64,000 bases of DNA from Nocardia wallacei. GTDB lineage: Bacteria > Actinomycetota > Actinomycetes > Mycobacteriales > Mycobacteriaceae. A program made the position numbers and the translations under genes. This document shows, piece by piece, positions 1 to 8,836 of the stretch (positions within the stretch are counted from its first letter, which is position 1; the number at the start of each line of letters is the position of its first letter). Where the stretch lies: positions 1 through 64,000 of the forward strand of contig NZ_JARWQD010000125.1 in assembly GCF_029869545.1 (NCBI RefSeq). Direction: 5' to 3'. Below the pieces are notes generated by a model. The model was not told the origin of the DNA and searched no databases. It saw only the letters and a program-made list of their open reading frames with translations.

Positions 1-671
1 TTCTGGCGGGGGGGGGGGGGTTCCTTGCGCGGGGTGGGCGCCGGGACCCCGTGGTAGTGGGCGCGGTCGGCCGCGACAGCGAACAGGTCGATGCCGCGTT
101 CGACGAGGTGGCGCGGCGCTGGAACGGCGAACTGAACGCGCTGGTCAATACGGTCGGCCCGAATGTGCAGGGCCGCTTCGACATCCTGACCGACGATCAG
201 TGGCGAGAGGCCGTCGACGACGGCGTGCTGTCCATGGTGCGTTGCGTCCGTGCGGCGCTGCCGCTGCTGCGGCGGGCCGAATGGGGCCGCATCGTCAATT
301 TCGCGGCGCATTCGACCCAGCGCCAGAGCGTTCCGCTGGCGGCCTATACCGCCGCGAAGGCCATGGTGACGAGTGCGTCGAAGAACCTCTCGCTGCTGCT
401 GGCCGAGGACGAGATCCTGGTGAATGTGGTGTCGCCCGGGACCTTCGTGACCCCGTCACTGGTCGAGTGGGCCCGCTCGGTCGGCATCGACGGCGACGAC
501 CCGTATCGGCTGATGGCGGGGATCTCCGAGCATTACGGGCACCCGGCCCAGCTGCCCCGCGCGGGCCGTCCCGAGGAGATCGGTCCGGTCGTCGCCTTCC
601 TCGCGTCCCGTCGCAACTCCTATATGACCGGCGCGAATATCAACGTCGACGGCGGTTCCGATTTCACCTGA
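1..671 (+). CDS. SDR-family oxidoreductase, 5' truncated by window edge
   Basis: This is the C-terminal two thirds of a short-chain dehydrogenase/reductase. The frame is open to the window edge and the first usual start codon is a GTG at 51, but the protein from there lacks the TGxxxGxG nucleotide-binding motif, so the true start is upstream. Visible are an NNAG-like NTVG motif, a serine in the AAHST segment, the catalytic YTAAK (YxxxK) and the C-terminal TGANINVDGG that closes the family fold. A run of 13 G at 8-20 may hide a sequencing or assembly error. It is probably NAD(P)-dependent and cytosolic. The substrate cannot be read from the sequence. It converges on the next gene with a 32-bp gap. 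Confidence 0.8.
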   Translation, partial: LAGGGGFLARGGRRDPVVVGAVGRDSEQVDAAFDEVARRWNGELNALVNTVGPNVQGRFDILTDDQWREAVDDGVLSMVRCVRAALPLLRRAEWGRIVNFAAHSTQRQSVPLAAYTAAKAMVTSASKNLSLLLAEDEILVNVVSPGTFVTPSLVEWARSVGIDGDDPYRLMAGISEHYGHPAQLPRAGRPEEIGPVVAFLASRRNSYMTGANINVDGGSDFT

Positions 672-703
672 GCCGCGGAAAATTCACCGAACCCGCGACC
701 GCG

Positions 704-1153
704 TCAGGCGACCAGGCCGTCCGGCTCGAAGGGAGCGAAGAACGCGCTCATCCCGCGCGGTGTCAGCGCGTCGCCGAGCGCGACGAAGTCGTAGGACAGC
801 TCCGGATTCCCTTCGACCCGGCCCACTTCCGCGAGCGCCTCGTGGCTGCCGTCGGCCAGCAGTGCCCGGTGCATTCGAATGAGGTCGGCGTCGAGTGATC
901 CCGTCGAGCGCTCCGCGTGCGCGATCATCAGGTGCAGGCACAGCTGCTGTGCCGGGGTGTCCGGACGCGGGTCGGGTCCCTGCGCGAGTTTCGTTCGCAG
1001 CTCGTCGAACGTCTGCTCGATGTAGTACAGGAATACCGGGCGGGGGCAGTGCAGGATCCTGGTTCGCACCTGGCGGGCCAGTGCTTCGCTCGCGGCCAGC
1101 AGGGCCTCGACAGTGCGAGGTGTGAGACCGGGTATCTCTGTGTCGCTCATCAT
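704..1153 (-). CDS. hypothetical protein
   Basis: A 149-residue protein of unknown function, mostly helical in appearance, with no signal peptide or membrane segment. The start is either the first or the second of two consecutive ATG codons. The second (at 1150) has the better distance to GGAGGG. It lies downstream of the acyl-CoA dehydrogenase gene on the same strand, but a 65-bp gap containing a copy of the shared island operator (1176-1196) suggests that it has its own regulated promoter. I do not recognise the family. Its membership in the island rests on the operator and on the position. Confidence 0.6.
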   Translation of the reverse strand: MMSDTEIPGLTPRTVEALLAASEALARQVRTRILHCPRPVFLYYIEQTFDELRTKLAQGPDPRPDTPAQQLCLHLMIAHAERSTGSLDADLIRMHRALLADGSHEALAEVGRVEGNPELSYDFVALGDALTPRGMSAFFAPFEPDGLVA

Positions 1154-1175
1154 CCCTCCACCGCTCTCGTTGCAT

Positions 1176-1196
1176 TAACTGTAATAGACTCAGTAC
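1176..1196. promoter_or_regulatory. island operator, site 1 (two 9-mers, 12-bp period)
   Basis: TAACTGTAA and ACTCAGTAC are separated by TAG. They match the ATACnGTAT 9-mers found at other promoters of the island in sequence type and in the 12-bp spacing, although both copies are degenerate. The site sits 23 bp upstream of the hypothetical gene that starts at 1153. Confidence 0.5.
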
Positions 1197-1218
1197 CTTG
1201 TCACAAGGATTTGTCGGG

Positions 1219-2409
1219 TCAGAGGCGATAGTCGCGCAGCACACCCTTGCCGATGATCCGCTTCTGGATCTCGCTGGTGCCCTCGCCGATCAGCATGAAC
1301 GGCGCCTCCCGCATGAGCCGCTCGATCTCGTACTCGGTCGAGTAGCCGTAGCCGCCGTGGATCCGGAAACTGGCCTGGGTGACCTCGTTGCAGAATTCGC
1401 TGGCGAGGTATTTGGCCATGCCCGCCGCGACGTCGTTGCGTTCGCCGGAGTCCTTGAGCCGGGCGGCGTTGACCATCATCAGGTGCGCCGCCTCGACCTT
1501 GGTGGCCATCTCCGCCAGGGCGAAGCCGATGGCCTGGTGCTCGACGATGGGCCTGCCGAAGGCCGACCGCTGCTGGGCGTAGCGGGCGCCGAGTTCGAAG
1601 GCGCGCAACGCGATTCCGCAGGCGCGGGCGGCCACATTGACGCGCCCGACCTCGATGCCGTCCATCATCTGCTTGAAACCGTGGCCCGGCGCGCCACCGA
1701 GCACCGCGTCCGCCGGGGCAACGTAGTCGTCCAGTAGCAGTTCGGTGGTGTCGATGCCCTTGTACCCCATCTTGTGGATCTTGCCGGGAATCGTGAGGCC
1801 GGGCGCGACGGTGCCGAGGCCCGTGGGCTTCTCGATCAGGAAGGCGGTGAGGTTGTCGTGCGGTCGCTCCAGGCCCTCGTCGGTGCGGACCAGGACCGCC
1901 ACCAGGTTCGCCGTGGATCCGTTGGTGAGCCACATCTTCCGGCCGTCGAGGGTGTATGCGCCGGTGTCGTCGCGGACGGCCTTGGTGCGAATGGCCGCCA
2001 CATCCGAGCCGAGTTCGGGTTCGGACATCGAGAACGCGCCGCGCAGTTCGCCGGTCGCCATGCGGGGGAGGAACTTCCGCCGCTGTTCCGCGGTGCCGTG
2101 GTGGATGAGCAGGTACGCCACGATGAAGTGGGTGTTGATCACTCCCGAGACGCTCATCCAGCCCCGGGCGAGCTCCTCCACGCAGAGCGCGTAGGTGAGC
2201 AGCGACTCGCCGAGACCCCCGTACTCCTCGGGGATGGTGAGCCCGAACAGCCCCATCTCCGCCATCTGGTCGACGATGGCCTGCGGATAGGTGTCGGTAT
2301 GCTCGAGTTCCTGAGCATGGGGGATGACCCGCTTGTCCACGAAAGTGCGGACGGCGGCGAGGATTTCGGTCTGTGCCTCGGTCAGGCCGTGTGTCTGTGC
2401 GAGTTTCAC
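1219..2409 (-). CDS. acyl-CoA dehydrogenase
   Basis: Full-length (396 residues) FAD-dependent acyl-CoA dehydrogenase that introduces a 2,3-double bond into an acyl-CoA. The N-terminal helical domain is followed by the FAD-binding FSMSEPELGSD segment and the substrate-side MWLTNGS motif, and the C-terminal domain ends with GEGTSEIQKR, which normally carries the catalytic glutamate. It follows the thiolase gene by 39 bp and is part of a five-gene minus-strand operon running from 6098. It would supply the first oxidation of a beta-oxidation cycle that the hydratase-like protein, the SDRs and the thiolase of the same operon could complete. Confidence 0.92.
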   Translation of the reverse strand: MKLAQTHGLTEAQTEILAAVRTFVDKRVIPHAQELEHTDTYPQAIVDQMAEMGLFGLTIPEEYGGLGESLLTYALCVEELARGWMSVSGVINTHFIVAYLLIHHGTAEQRRKFLPRMATGELRGAFSMSEPELGSDVAAIRTKAVRDDTGAYTLDGRKMWLTNGSTANLVAVLVRTDEGLERPHDNLTAFLIEKPTGLGTVAPGLTIPGKIHKMGYKGIDTTELLLDDYVAPADAVLGGAPGHGFKQMMDGIEVGRVNVAARACGIALRAFELGARYAQQRSAFGRPIVEHQAIGFALAEMATKVEAAHLMMVNAARLKDSGERNDVAAGMAKYLASEFCNEVTQASFRIHGGYGYSTEYEIERLMREAPFMLIGEGTSEIQKRIIGKGVLRDYRL

Positions 2410-2448
2410 GAGGGTGTCCGTTCGGGTGGGGCGATGGTGATGAGCGGG

Positions 2449-3660
2449 TCAATCCACCCGCTCGAAGACCGCGGCCAGGCCCTGTCCGCCGCCTATACAC
2501 ATGGTCTCCAGGCCGTAACGCAGGTCGCGCCGGTGCATTTCGCGTGCGAGAGTGGCGAGCATGCGACCGCCGGTCGCGCCGACCGGATGGCCCAGCGAGA
2601 TGCCGGAGCCGTGCACATTGGTGCGTTCGAGGTCGCCGTCGCCGAACTTCCATTCGCGCAGGACGGCCAGGGCCTGGGCGGCGAATGCCTCGTTGAGTTC
2701 GATCAGGTCGATGTCGGCGAGGGTGAGCCCGGCGCGGTGCAATGCCGCATCTGTCGCGGGCACGGGTCCGATGCCCATGATGTCGGGCCGCACCCCCGCC
2801 ACCGCCCACGACTTCAGGGTCACCAGCGGTGTGAGCCCCAGCCGCTCGGCCGTGTCGCGCGTGGTGACCAGGCACATCGATGCGGCGTCGTTCTGGCCGC
2901 TGGAGTTGCCCGCGGTCACCGTGGATTCCGGATCGATGTGCGCGCGAACGGGTTTGAGTCTGGACAAGGTTTCCAGGGAGGTGTCCGCGCGGGGATGCTC
3001 GTCGGTGTCGACGAGGGTTTCCCCGCTGCGCGAGGCCACGGTGACCGGGATGATCTGCTCGGCGCTCGCACCGCTGCGGGCGGCCTCGATCGCGCGCCGG
3101 TGCGATCGGACGGCGAGCAGGTCCTGTTCCTCGCGTGCGATGTCGTAGACCCGGCGCAGGTTCTCCGCGGTCTCCAGCATGCCGCCGGGGACGCGATGAT
3201 GCCGCCCGCCCGCCGTTTCGCGGCCGCGTGCGAGGCCGTCGTGCACACGCACGCCGTCGCGGGCGCCGCCCCACCGCATATCCAGCGAGTAGAACGCGGC
3301 ATTGCTCATGCTCTCCGCGCCGCCCGCGATCACCACGTCGTTCGCGCCGCTGCGGACCTGCAGCACGGCCTGGATCACGGCCTGCAGGCCGGAACCGCAT
3401 CGCCTGTCGATCTGCATCCCGCCGACCGTGACCGGTAGTCCCGCATCCAGGGCGATGACGCGACCGAGGGCGGGTGCCTCGCTGTTCGGGTAGCAGTGGC
3501 CGAGTACGACATCCTCGATCAGTTCGGGACCGATTCCGGTGCGGTCCAGCAGACCTCGCAGTGCGGTGACTCCGAGGTCGACCGCGGTGAGCGACCGGAA
3601 CACGCCACCATAGCGGCCGATGGGGGTGCGGACGGGTTCGCAGATCACGGCCTCGCGCAT
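2449..3660 (-). CDS. thiolase (acetyl-CoA acyltransferase)
   Basis: A 403-residue thiolase that would cleave a 3-oxoacyl-CoA with CoA. The nucleophilic cysteine is C88 in RRCGSGLQA. The later catalytic segments LNEAFAAQ, GHPVGATGG and CIGGGQG are all present, so the enzyme looks fully active and degradative rather than of the SCP2/lipid-transfer type. The start ATG lies 4 bp after the stop of the upstream dehydratase-like gene, indicating translational coupling. Substrate length or ring identity cannot be read. The context with two SDRs and an acyl-CoA dehydrogenase fits the last step of one beta-oxidation round. Confidence 0.92.
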   Translation of the reverse strand: MREAVICEPVRTPIGRYGGVFRSLTAVDLGVTALRGLLDRTGIGPELIEDVVLGHCYPNSEAPALGRVIALDAGLPVTVGGMQIDRRCGSGLQAVIQAVLQVRSGANDVVIAGGAESMSNAAFYSLDMRWGGARDGVRVHDGLARGRETAGGRHHRVPGGMLETAENLRRVYDIAREEQDLLAVRSHRRAIEAARSGASAEQIIPVTVASRSGETLVDTDEHPRADTSLETLSRLKPVRAHIDPESTVTAGNSSGQNDAASMCLVTTRDTAERLGLTPLVTLKSWAVAGVRPDIMGIGPVPATDAALHRAGLTLADIDLIELNEAFAAQALAVLREWKFGDGDLERTNVHGSGISLGHPVGATGGRMLATLAREMHRRDLRYGLETMCIGGGQGLAAVFERVD

Positions 3661-3664
3661 GGAA

Positions 3665-4540
3665 TCACTCTCCGGGAGAAGGGAATTCGGCGGTAAGAAC
3701 GGTATGGGTCACCGGCTGTCCGGAGTCGTCACCGATCACGGCCACCGCAATGTCGGTGTCGCTGTCGCGTTGTCGCCGAATGCGGGCCGGGCTCGGGCAG
3801 AACAGCGGGGCCAGGTTGCGGTGGCGCAGTCGGACGGGTGTGCGATCGGGCATGTCCAGCCGAAGCGTCTCGGCCAGCGCCAATGTCATCAGCGGACCGT
3901 GTACCACGAGGCCGGGGTAGCCCTCCACCGTGGTGGCATACGGCCAGTCGTAGTGAATGCGATGGGAATTCGCGGTGGCGGCGCTGAAGCGCATCAGCAC
4001 CGTCGGGTCCGTGCGCAGTTCCCAGTCCCGGTCCGGCAACCGTCGCAGCGGCGCTCCGACCGGCTCGATCGCCGCCGGGTGCACGGTGCGGGCCGCCGGT
4101 GGCCCGGCCTCGCGATAGATCAGATTCTGCCGTTCCACCATCGCCGGAACCTGCTGTCCAGCAAACAATTCGATCTCGACCACGACGACCACGAGCTGCC
4201 CGCTGCGTCCCGTCTTCGGGGTCACCGAGACCACCCGGGCCTCCCGCCGCACCGTCGAACCGACGGCGATCTCGCCGGACCATCGCACCTCGCCGCCCGC
4301 GAACATGCGCCGCGGCAGCTCCACCGGGGGCAGGAAGCTCCCCCGCTCGGGGTGTCCGTCGGAGCCGAGGGACGAGGACACCGGCCAGCGCGGCAGCGCG
4401 GCCCAATGCCACAGCGGCGGAAGGGGATCACCGTGACCGACGGCCGGTGCGCCGGAGTCGAATACCGCGTGCAAGGCGGCGACCGGTGCGGGATCGACAT
4501 ACTCCTCGGTGACGACGGTGTGCGGTGTCCACGCGCTCAC
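3665..4540 (-). CDS. MaoC/FAS1-like dehydratase (double hot-dog)
   Basis: A 291-residue hot-dog fold protein of the MaoC-like, HTD2/mesaconyl-CoA-hydratase-like class, expected to hydrate or dehydrate an acyl-CoA thioester. The C-terminal half carries the recognisable [10 protein letters not shown] segment and then [12 protein letters not shown], the typical active-site helix and strand of this family. The N-terminal half is a divergent hot-dog. The start is GTG at 4540, which overlaps the stop of the upstream SDR by GTGA. Longer readings of this frame are arginine-rich shadow. It would act between the acyl-CoA dehydrogenase and the SDR in a beta-oxidation cycle, replacing a crotonase. Confidence 0.85.
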   Translation of the reverse strand: MSAWTPHTVVTEEYVDPAPVAALHAVFDSGAPAVGHGDPLPPLWHWAALPRWPVSSSLGSDGHPERGSFLPPVELPRRMFAGGEVRWSGEIAVGSTVRREARVVSVTPKTGRSGQLVVVVVEIELFAGQQVPAMVERQNLIYREAGPPAARTVHPAAIEPVGAPLRRLPDRDWELRTDPTVLMRFSAATANSHRIHYDWPYATTVEGYPGLVVHGPLMTLALAETLRLDMPDRTPVRLRHRNLAPLFCPSPARIRRQRDSDTDIAVAVIGDDSGQPVTHTVLTAEFPSPGE

Positions 4541-5265
4541 ATGAACCGCCCGCCGGTCACTTCCAGCGTGGTGCCGGTCAGGTACGACGACAGGTCCGAG
4601 GCGAGGAACAACGCCACGTTCGCGACCTCCTCCGGCTCGCCCGCCCGCGACATCGGAATCTCCGACATCTTCTGCTCCCAGACATTTTCGGGCATGGCCG
4701 TGGTCATCGGCGAGCGAATCAGTCCGGGCTGGATCGCGTTGACCCGCACCCCGTATCGTGCCGCCTCCTTGGCCGCGGCCTTGGTCAATCCGACGATTCC
4801 GGCCTTCGCCGCCGAATAGTTCGTCTGCCCGGCCATGCCGACCTTGCCGGACAGGGAGGAGATGTTGACGATGCTGCCGCTCTCGCGTTCGCGCATGACG
4901 GCGGCCGCCTGGCGGGTGCCGTGCCAGGTGCCCTTGAGATGCACCGCTATGACCTGGTCGAAGTCGTCCTCGGTCATCCGTCGCATGGTGGCATCGCGGG
5001 TGATGCCCGCGTTGTTCACCATGATGTCCAAGGCTCCGAACTCCGAGAGTGCGGTGTCGACCAGGGCTGCGACATCGTCGGCCCGGGTGACGTCGCAGCG
5101 CACCGCGCGTACCACGTCCGGACCCAATTTGTCCTGGGCGAGACCGGGATTCAGGTCGCCGACGACGACCCTCGCACCCTCGCGCACGAACGCCTCGGCG
5201 ATGGCGAATCCGATGCCTCGAGCGCCACCGGTGACGGCGGCGACACGACCTGCGAGCAGCGACAT
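4537..5265 (-). CDS. SDR-family oxidoreductase (FabG-like)
   Basis: A classical 242-residue short-chain dehydrogenase. It shows [10 protein letters not shown] (nucleotide binding), the CDV acidic segment, VNNAG, the serine in NISSLSG and the catalytic NYSAAK, and ends in [10 protein letters not shown]. The likely role is oxidation of a 3-hydroxyacyl-CoA or a ring hydroxyl. The ATG at 5265 is preceded by AGGTATCACC-type spacing only 11 bp after the previous gene. The stop overlaps the start of the MaoC-like gene by 4 bp. Together with its neighbours it would perform the second oxidation of a beta-oxidation cycle. Confidence 0.9.
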   Translation of the reverse strand: MSLLAGRVAAVTGGARGIGFAIAEAFVREGARVVVGDLNPGLAQDKLGPDVVRAVRCDVTRADDVAALVDTALSEFGALDIMVNNAGITRDATMRRMTEDDFDQVIAVHLKGTWHGTRQAAAVMRERESGSIVNISSLSGKVGMAGQTNYSAAKAGIVGLTKAAAKEAARYGVRVNAIQPGLIRSPMTTAMPENVWEQKMSEIPMSRAGEPEEVANVALFLASDLSSYLTGTTLEVTGGRFM

Positions 5266-5276
5266 GGTGATACCTC

Positions 5277-6098
5277 TCAGAACTGGGTGGATCCCAGATC
5301 GACCGCGATCTGCGCGGCCGTGACATACCGTGCGTCGTCGCCCGCCAGCCAGCACACCGTGGCGGCGACATCTTCCGGCTCGGCTATCCACGCCGGGAGG
5401 AACGGTGTGATCATGTGGGCCAGAGGAGGATTGGTTTCGAATGCGCGGCCCAATGCGGCAACCATCTCGCCGCCGCCCATCGGAGTATCGACCGCTCCCG
5501 GGTGCACGCTGTTGACCCGTATGGAGTGTTTTCCGAGTTCGGCGGCCAGGGCGCGGGCCATGCCCGTGATGGCGTGCTTGCTGGCGGTGTAATGCACCAT
5601 GAACGGCTGCATTTTCACACCGGCCGCCGAGCTGATCAGGATGATCGACCCACCGCGACCGCCGTCGATGATCCGCTGCGCACCGGCGGCGACGGTATTC
5701 CAGGTACCGGTGACATTGATGTCCATGACGTCGCGGAACGAGTCTGTTGTGATCGCGTCCCACGGCTCGGGCACACAGATTCCGGCATTGGCCACGATGG
5801 TGTCCAGGCGCCCCAGCGCGGCCACCCCGTCGTCGACCACCTTGCGAAGCCCGTCCAGATCCCGGGTGTCGACGGTGGAGGCGAGGATGCGGCGGCCGGT
5901 CCGCTCCACCAGGCGCACCGTCTCGGCGAGGTCGTCCGGGGTGGCCGAATCGTAGGGCACCGACGGTGGTAGCGGGCCCGCCACATCGACGGCGATGATG
6001 TCGGCGCCCTCGGTCGCCATTCGCACCGCATGCGCACGCCCTTGACCGCGCGCGGCGCCGGTGATGAACGCGACCTTGCCCGTGAGTCGGCCTGCCAT
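5277..6098 (-). CDS. mycofactocin-coupled SDR-family oxidoreductase
   Basis: Short-chain dehydrogenase of 273 residues of the mycofactocin-coupled type, in which the bound nicotinamide cofactor is thought to be re-oxidised by the peptide-derived cofactor mycofactocin. Evidence is the [12 protein letters not shown] nucleotide site, the family-specific insertion with [19 protein letters not shown] and the catalytic HYTASK. The carveol-dehydrogenase-like subfamily oxidises alcohols of terpenoid or alicyclic substrates. ATG at 6098 is preferred over GTG at 6101 because it sits about 6 bp from AGGAGGG. It heads the minus-strand operon 6098-1219, and its promoter region contains island operator site 2. 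Confidence 0.88.
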   Translation of the reverse strand: MAGRLTGKVAFITGAARGQGRAHAVRMATEGADIIAVDVAGPLPPSVPYDSATPDDLAETVRLVERTGRRILASTVDTRDLDGLRKVVDDGVAALGRLDTIVANAGICVPEPWDAITTDSFRDVMDINVTGTWNTVAAGAQRIIDGGRGGSIILISSAAGVKMQPFMVHYTASKHAITGMARALAAELGKHSIRVNSVHPGAVDTPMGGGEMVAALGRAFETNPPLAHMITPFLPAWIAEPEDVAATVCWLAGDDARYVTAAQIAVDLGSTQF

Positions 6099-6428
6099 CA
6101 CGTGCCCTCCTCTTTGCCGTCGAGCAGCGACTGCCCGGTTCGTGTCCTCGGGCCGCGCCGCGGTCCCGCCGCTGCAGGCTTACGAAGCGCTGGACGTAGC
6201 TGTCGTAGGAAATATCGTAAGTGCAACAGTATCGCTTTTGGGATCACTGTATGGGCGCTGTGATCGCCACGCAAGGCGGTCGTTTCGCGGGCCGGTGCTT
6301 CTCCGGTATTTCCCAGTTCGAACCGGCGGCATGGTGTTACAGTTTGCGTTACTGGATGGGCCACTGTTCGAGGCTGTACCGTGTCCTCGACGCGGCGCCC
6401 GGGAAGATCGTGAGTGAGGAGTGCGCGG
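6099..6428. other. divergent intergenic region
   Basis: About 330 bp between two divergently transcribed genes. I see no credible coding sequence. It is AT-richer than its surroundings near 6205-6260, where operator site 2 lies, and must hold promoters for the SDR operon (minus) and for the HIBADH-type operon (plus). Confidence 0.7.
6212..6252. promoter_or_regulatory. island operator, site 2
   Basis: ATATCGTAA, spacer GTG, CAACAGTAT (6212-6232) follow the 12-bp-period pattern of the island operator. A further half-like copy, TCACTGTAT, lies at 6244-6252 but is out of the 12-bp register. The site is centred in the divergent promoter region. Confidence 0.55.
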
Positions 6429-7238
6429 ATGTCGCAGGTCGTCGGGTTCGTGGGGGCCGGGCAGATGGGTGAGCCGATGGTGCTCCGATTGGTGCGGGCG
6501 GGACACCGGGTGGTCGTCTTCGCGCGCCGGTCCTCGGTGCGGGAGCGAGTGCGGGCGGTCGGAGCCGAGGTAGTGGATTCGGTGGCCGAGGTCGCGGCCG
6601 CCGGAGACATCGTGGTCGTCTGCGTGTTCTCCGACGAGCAACTGGTCGAGGTGCTGGGCGGCCCCGCAGGCGTGCTGGCGGTGGCGGGCAAGGAGTGCGT
6701 CGTCGTGTCGCACACCACCGGCACGGTGTCCACGGTGCGTGGGCTGGCCGCGGGGTATCCGCAGGGTCCGGTGCTGCTCGACGGTCCGGTGAGCGGCTCC
6801 GCGGAAGATATCGCGGCGGGCAAGCTTACCGTGCTGCTCGGCGGCCCCGGGGCGGCGGTGGAGGCGGCGCGTCCGGTGCTGGAGTCCTACGCCGAAACGA
6901 TCGCCGCGACAGGCGAATTGGGCACCGCGCTGAGCGTGAAGCTGGTGAACAACGCGCTGTTCGCGGCGAATGCGCAGTTGGTCGCGGCCGCGGCGGAGGT
7001 GGGTCGGCGCATGGGGATCGCCGACAACGACCTGCTGCGCGCACTGCTGGCATGCAGCGGTCGTAGCTACGCCGCCGAGTCCATTTTCCGCACCGGGGGG
7101 CTGCGGGGTTTCGAGCACATGGCCGCACCGTTTCTCCGCAAGGATGTGGCGGCGTGCCTGGCGGCTACGGCAGACAACGATATCGATCTCGGCCAGCTTT
7201 CCGCGGTGATTCACGATGGCCCGCTCGATCTCAGCTGA
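6429..7238 (+). CDS. NAD(P)-dependent beta-hydroxyacid dehydrogenase (HIBADH-like)
   Basis: A 269-residue member of the 3-hydroxyisobutyrate/6-phosphogluconate-like dehydrogenases, which oxidise beta-hydroxy acids with NAD(P). The N-terminal Rossmann motif GFVGAGQMGEPM, the substrate-contacting LDGPVSGSAEDIAAG segment and the catalytic lysine in SVKLVNNALFA are all visible. ATG at 6429 is chosen because GAGGAG lies 8 bp before it; a GTG at 6414 is in frame but includes that ribosome-binding site. It is the first gene of a three-gene plus-strand operon with an aldehyde dehydrogenase and an acyl-CoA ligase. Confidence 0.88.
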   Translation: MSQVVGFVGAGQMGEPMVLRLVRAGHRVVVFARRSSVRERVRAVGAEVVDSVAEVAAAGDIVVVCVFSDEQLVEVLGGPAGVLAVAGKECVVVSHTTGTVSTVRGLAAGYPQGPVLLDGPVSGSAEDIAAGKLTVLLGGPGAAVEAARPVLESYAETIAATGELGTALSVKLVNNALFAANAQLVAAAAEVGRRMGIADNDLLRALLACSGRSYAAESIFRTGGLRGFEHMAAPFLRKDVAACLAATADNDIDLGQLSAVIHDGPLDLS

Positions 7239-7262
7239 ATTCCGAGGGAAAAGGCGTCACCC

Positions 7263-8789
7263 ATGAGCACGGGAACCACCGAACCGGCGCTCGGCGATGC
7301 ACGGGCCGAGCAGACGGGGCCTCCGGACCCCGCGGAGATTCTGACACTGCAGCGGCAGGCACACCTGCGGGCAGGTCCACCGTCGATCGCCATGCGGCGC
7401 AACAGGATCGACCGATTGCTCGCCATGGTCCTCGACAACCTCGACGAGTATGTCGACGCCCTGGCGCAGGATTTCGGAACCCGGTCGCGCACCGGGATCC
7501 TGTTCGCGGAGATCATGGGCATGCTCACGACCATCGAGCACACCCGATCGCACGTCGGCGCGTGGATGCGCCCGCGCAATCCCAAGCCGTCGGCCCGCCT
7601 GTACGGGATCCGCACCCAGGTGCGGCCCACACCTGTGGGCGTGGTCGGAATCATCGGTCCCTGGAACTTTCCCTTGCAGCTGGTCGTCGTGCCCGCCGCG
7701 GCCGCGTTCGCCGCGGGTAACCGGGTCATGATCAAGATGTCCGAGATCACCGCCCGCACCGCGGAACTGACCCGATCGCTGGCGCCCACCTATTTCGATC
7801 CGTCCGAACTCGCGGTGGTGACCGGCGGTCCCGAGGTGGCGGCGGCCTTCGCCCGACTGCCTTTCGATCACTTGTTCTTCACCGGATCGACCCGGGTCGG
7901 CCGCCTGGTGCAGCGTGCCGCCGCGGCGAATCTCGTCCCCGTGACCCTGGAACTGGGCGGGAAGAACCCGGTCGTCGTGGCGCCGGATGCCGATATCGCC
8001 AAGGCGGCCACCAGGATTGCCCGCGCCCGCATGGTCAACGGCGGGCAGGTGTGCGTGAGTCCCGACTACGTCTTCGTTCCCCAGGGCCGTCTGGACGCAT
8101 TCGCCGACGGGGTCGGGGCGGCGTTCCGGGAGATGTTCCCGGCCATCGCCACCAACGACGACTACACGGCCTGCGTCGACCCGGCCAACTACGACCGGGT
8201 GCTCGCCCTCGTCGACGATGCCCGCGCCCGGGGCGCGCGCGTGGATCAGATCGCGCCGCCCGGTGAACCGCCGTCCGACCCCGGCTCGCGGAAGATCGCG
8301 CCCACCATCGTCCGCGACGTCACCGACGATATGCCGATCGCCACCGAGGAGATCTTCGGACCGGTTCTCGTCCTGCGGCCGTACGCGTCGCTCGCCGACG
8401 TGATCGATCACCTGAACGGAGTACCGTCGCCGCTGGTCGCCTACTGGTACGGGCCCGGCGGACGCGACTTCCGCTTCTTCGTCCGGAATACACGCAGCGG
8501 CGGCGTATCGCGTAACGACTTCGCGCTCAACATGTTTCCGGAGAACGCGCCCTTCGGCGGCGTCGGCGACAGCGGCATGGGCGCATATCGCGGCAAGGCG
8601 GGTTTCGACACCTTCACCCACTACCGCACCATCGGCGGCACCGATCTCCCGTTCGTCATCACCGCCTCGGCCGCTCCGCCGTTCACCCGGCTTCTCCGCC
8701 GCCTCATCGACATCGCACTGCGATATGCCCACCGCCGTACCCGCCGCCGCGTCCGGGGACGGCTCGGCCCCGGCGGCTCGGTGAGGTGA
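7263..8789 (+). CDS. aldehyde dehydrogenase (coniferyl-aldehyde-dehydrogenase-like)
   Basis: A 508-residue NAD(P)-dependent aldehyde dehydrogenase. It shows GPWNFP (132-137), FFTGST (205-210), the general base E230 in LELGGK and the catalytic C264 in GGQVCVSP. The C-terminal GKAGFDTFTHYR resembles the class-3/coniferyl aldehyde group rather than the betaine-aldehyde group. It would convert an aldehyde to a free acid, which the overlapping acyl-CoA ligase could then activate. The stop overlaps an in-frame GTG of the next gene, so the two are tightly coupled. Confidence 0.92.
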   Translation: MSTGTTEPALGDARAEQTGPPDPAEILTLQRQAHLRAGPPSIAMRRNRIDRLLAMVLDNLDEYVDALAQDFGTRSRTGILFAEIMGMLTTIEHTRSHVGAWMRPRNPKPSARLYGIRTQVRPTPVGVVGIIGPWNFPLQLVVVPAAAAFAAGNRVMIKMSEITARTAELTRSLAPTYFDPSELAVVTGGPEVAAAFARLPFDHLFFTGSTRVGRLVQRAAAANLVPVTLELGGKNPVVVAPDADIAKAATRIARARMVNGGQVCVSPDYVFVPQGRLDAFADGVGAAFREMFPAIATNDDYTACVDPANYDRVLALVDDARARGARVDQIAPPGEPPSDPGSRKIAPTIVRDVTDDMPIATEEIFGPVLVLRPYASLADVIDHLNGVPSPLVAYWYGPGGRDFRFFVRNTRSGGVSRNDFALNMFPENAPFGGVGDSGMGAYRGKAGFDTFTHYRTIGGTDLPFVITASAAPPFTRLLRRLIDIALRYAHRRTRRRVRGRLGPGGSVR

Positions 8790-8836
8790 AGACAGTCCGC
8801 GGCTGCGCCACGCAGCAGACGACCCAGGAGGCACCG

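Noticed and set aside
8..20. Run of 13 G as a functional element
   Set aside because: It lies at the sequence edge inside a coding frame and is more likely an assembly or sequencing artefact.
1190..3400. A 736-codon open frame on the minus strand across the acyl-CoA dehydrogenase and thiolase genes
   Set aside because: It is arginine- and histidine-rich, has no domain, and two clear enzyme genes occupy another frame of the same strand. High GC content keeps such shadow frames open.
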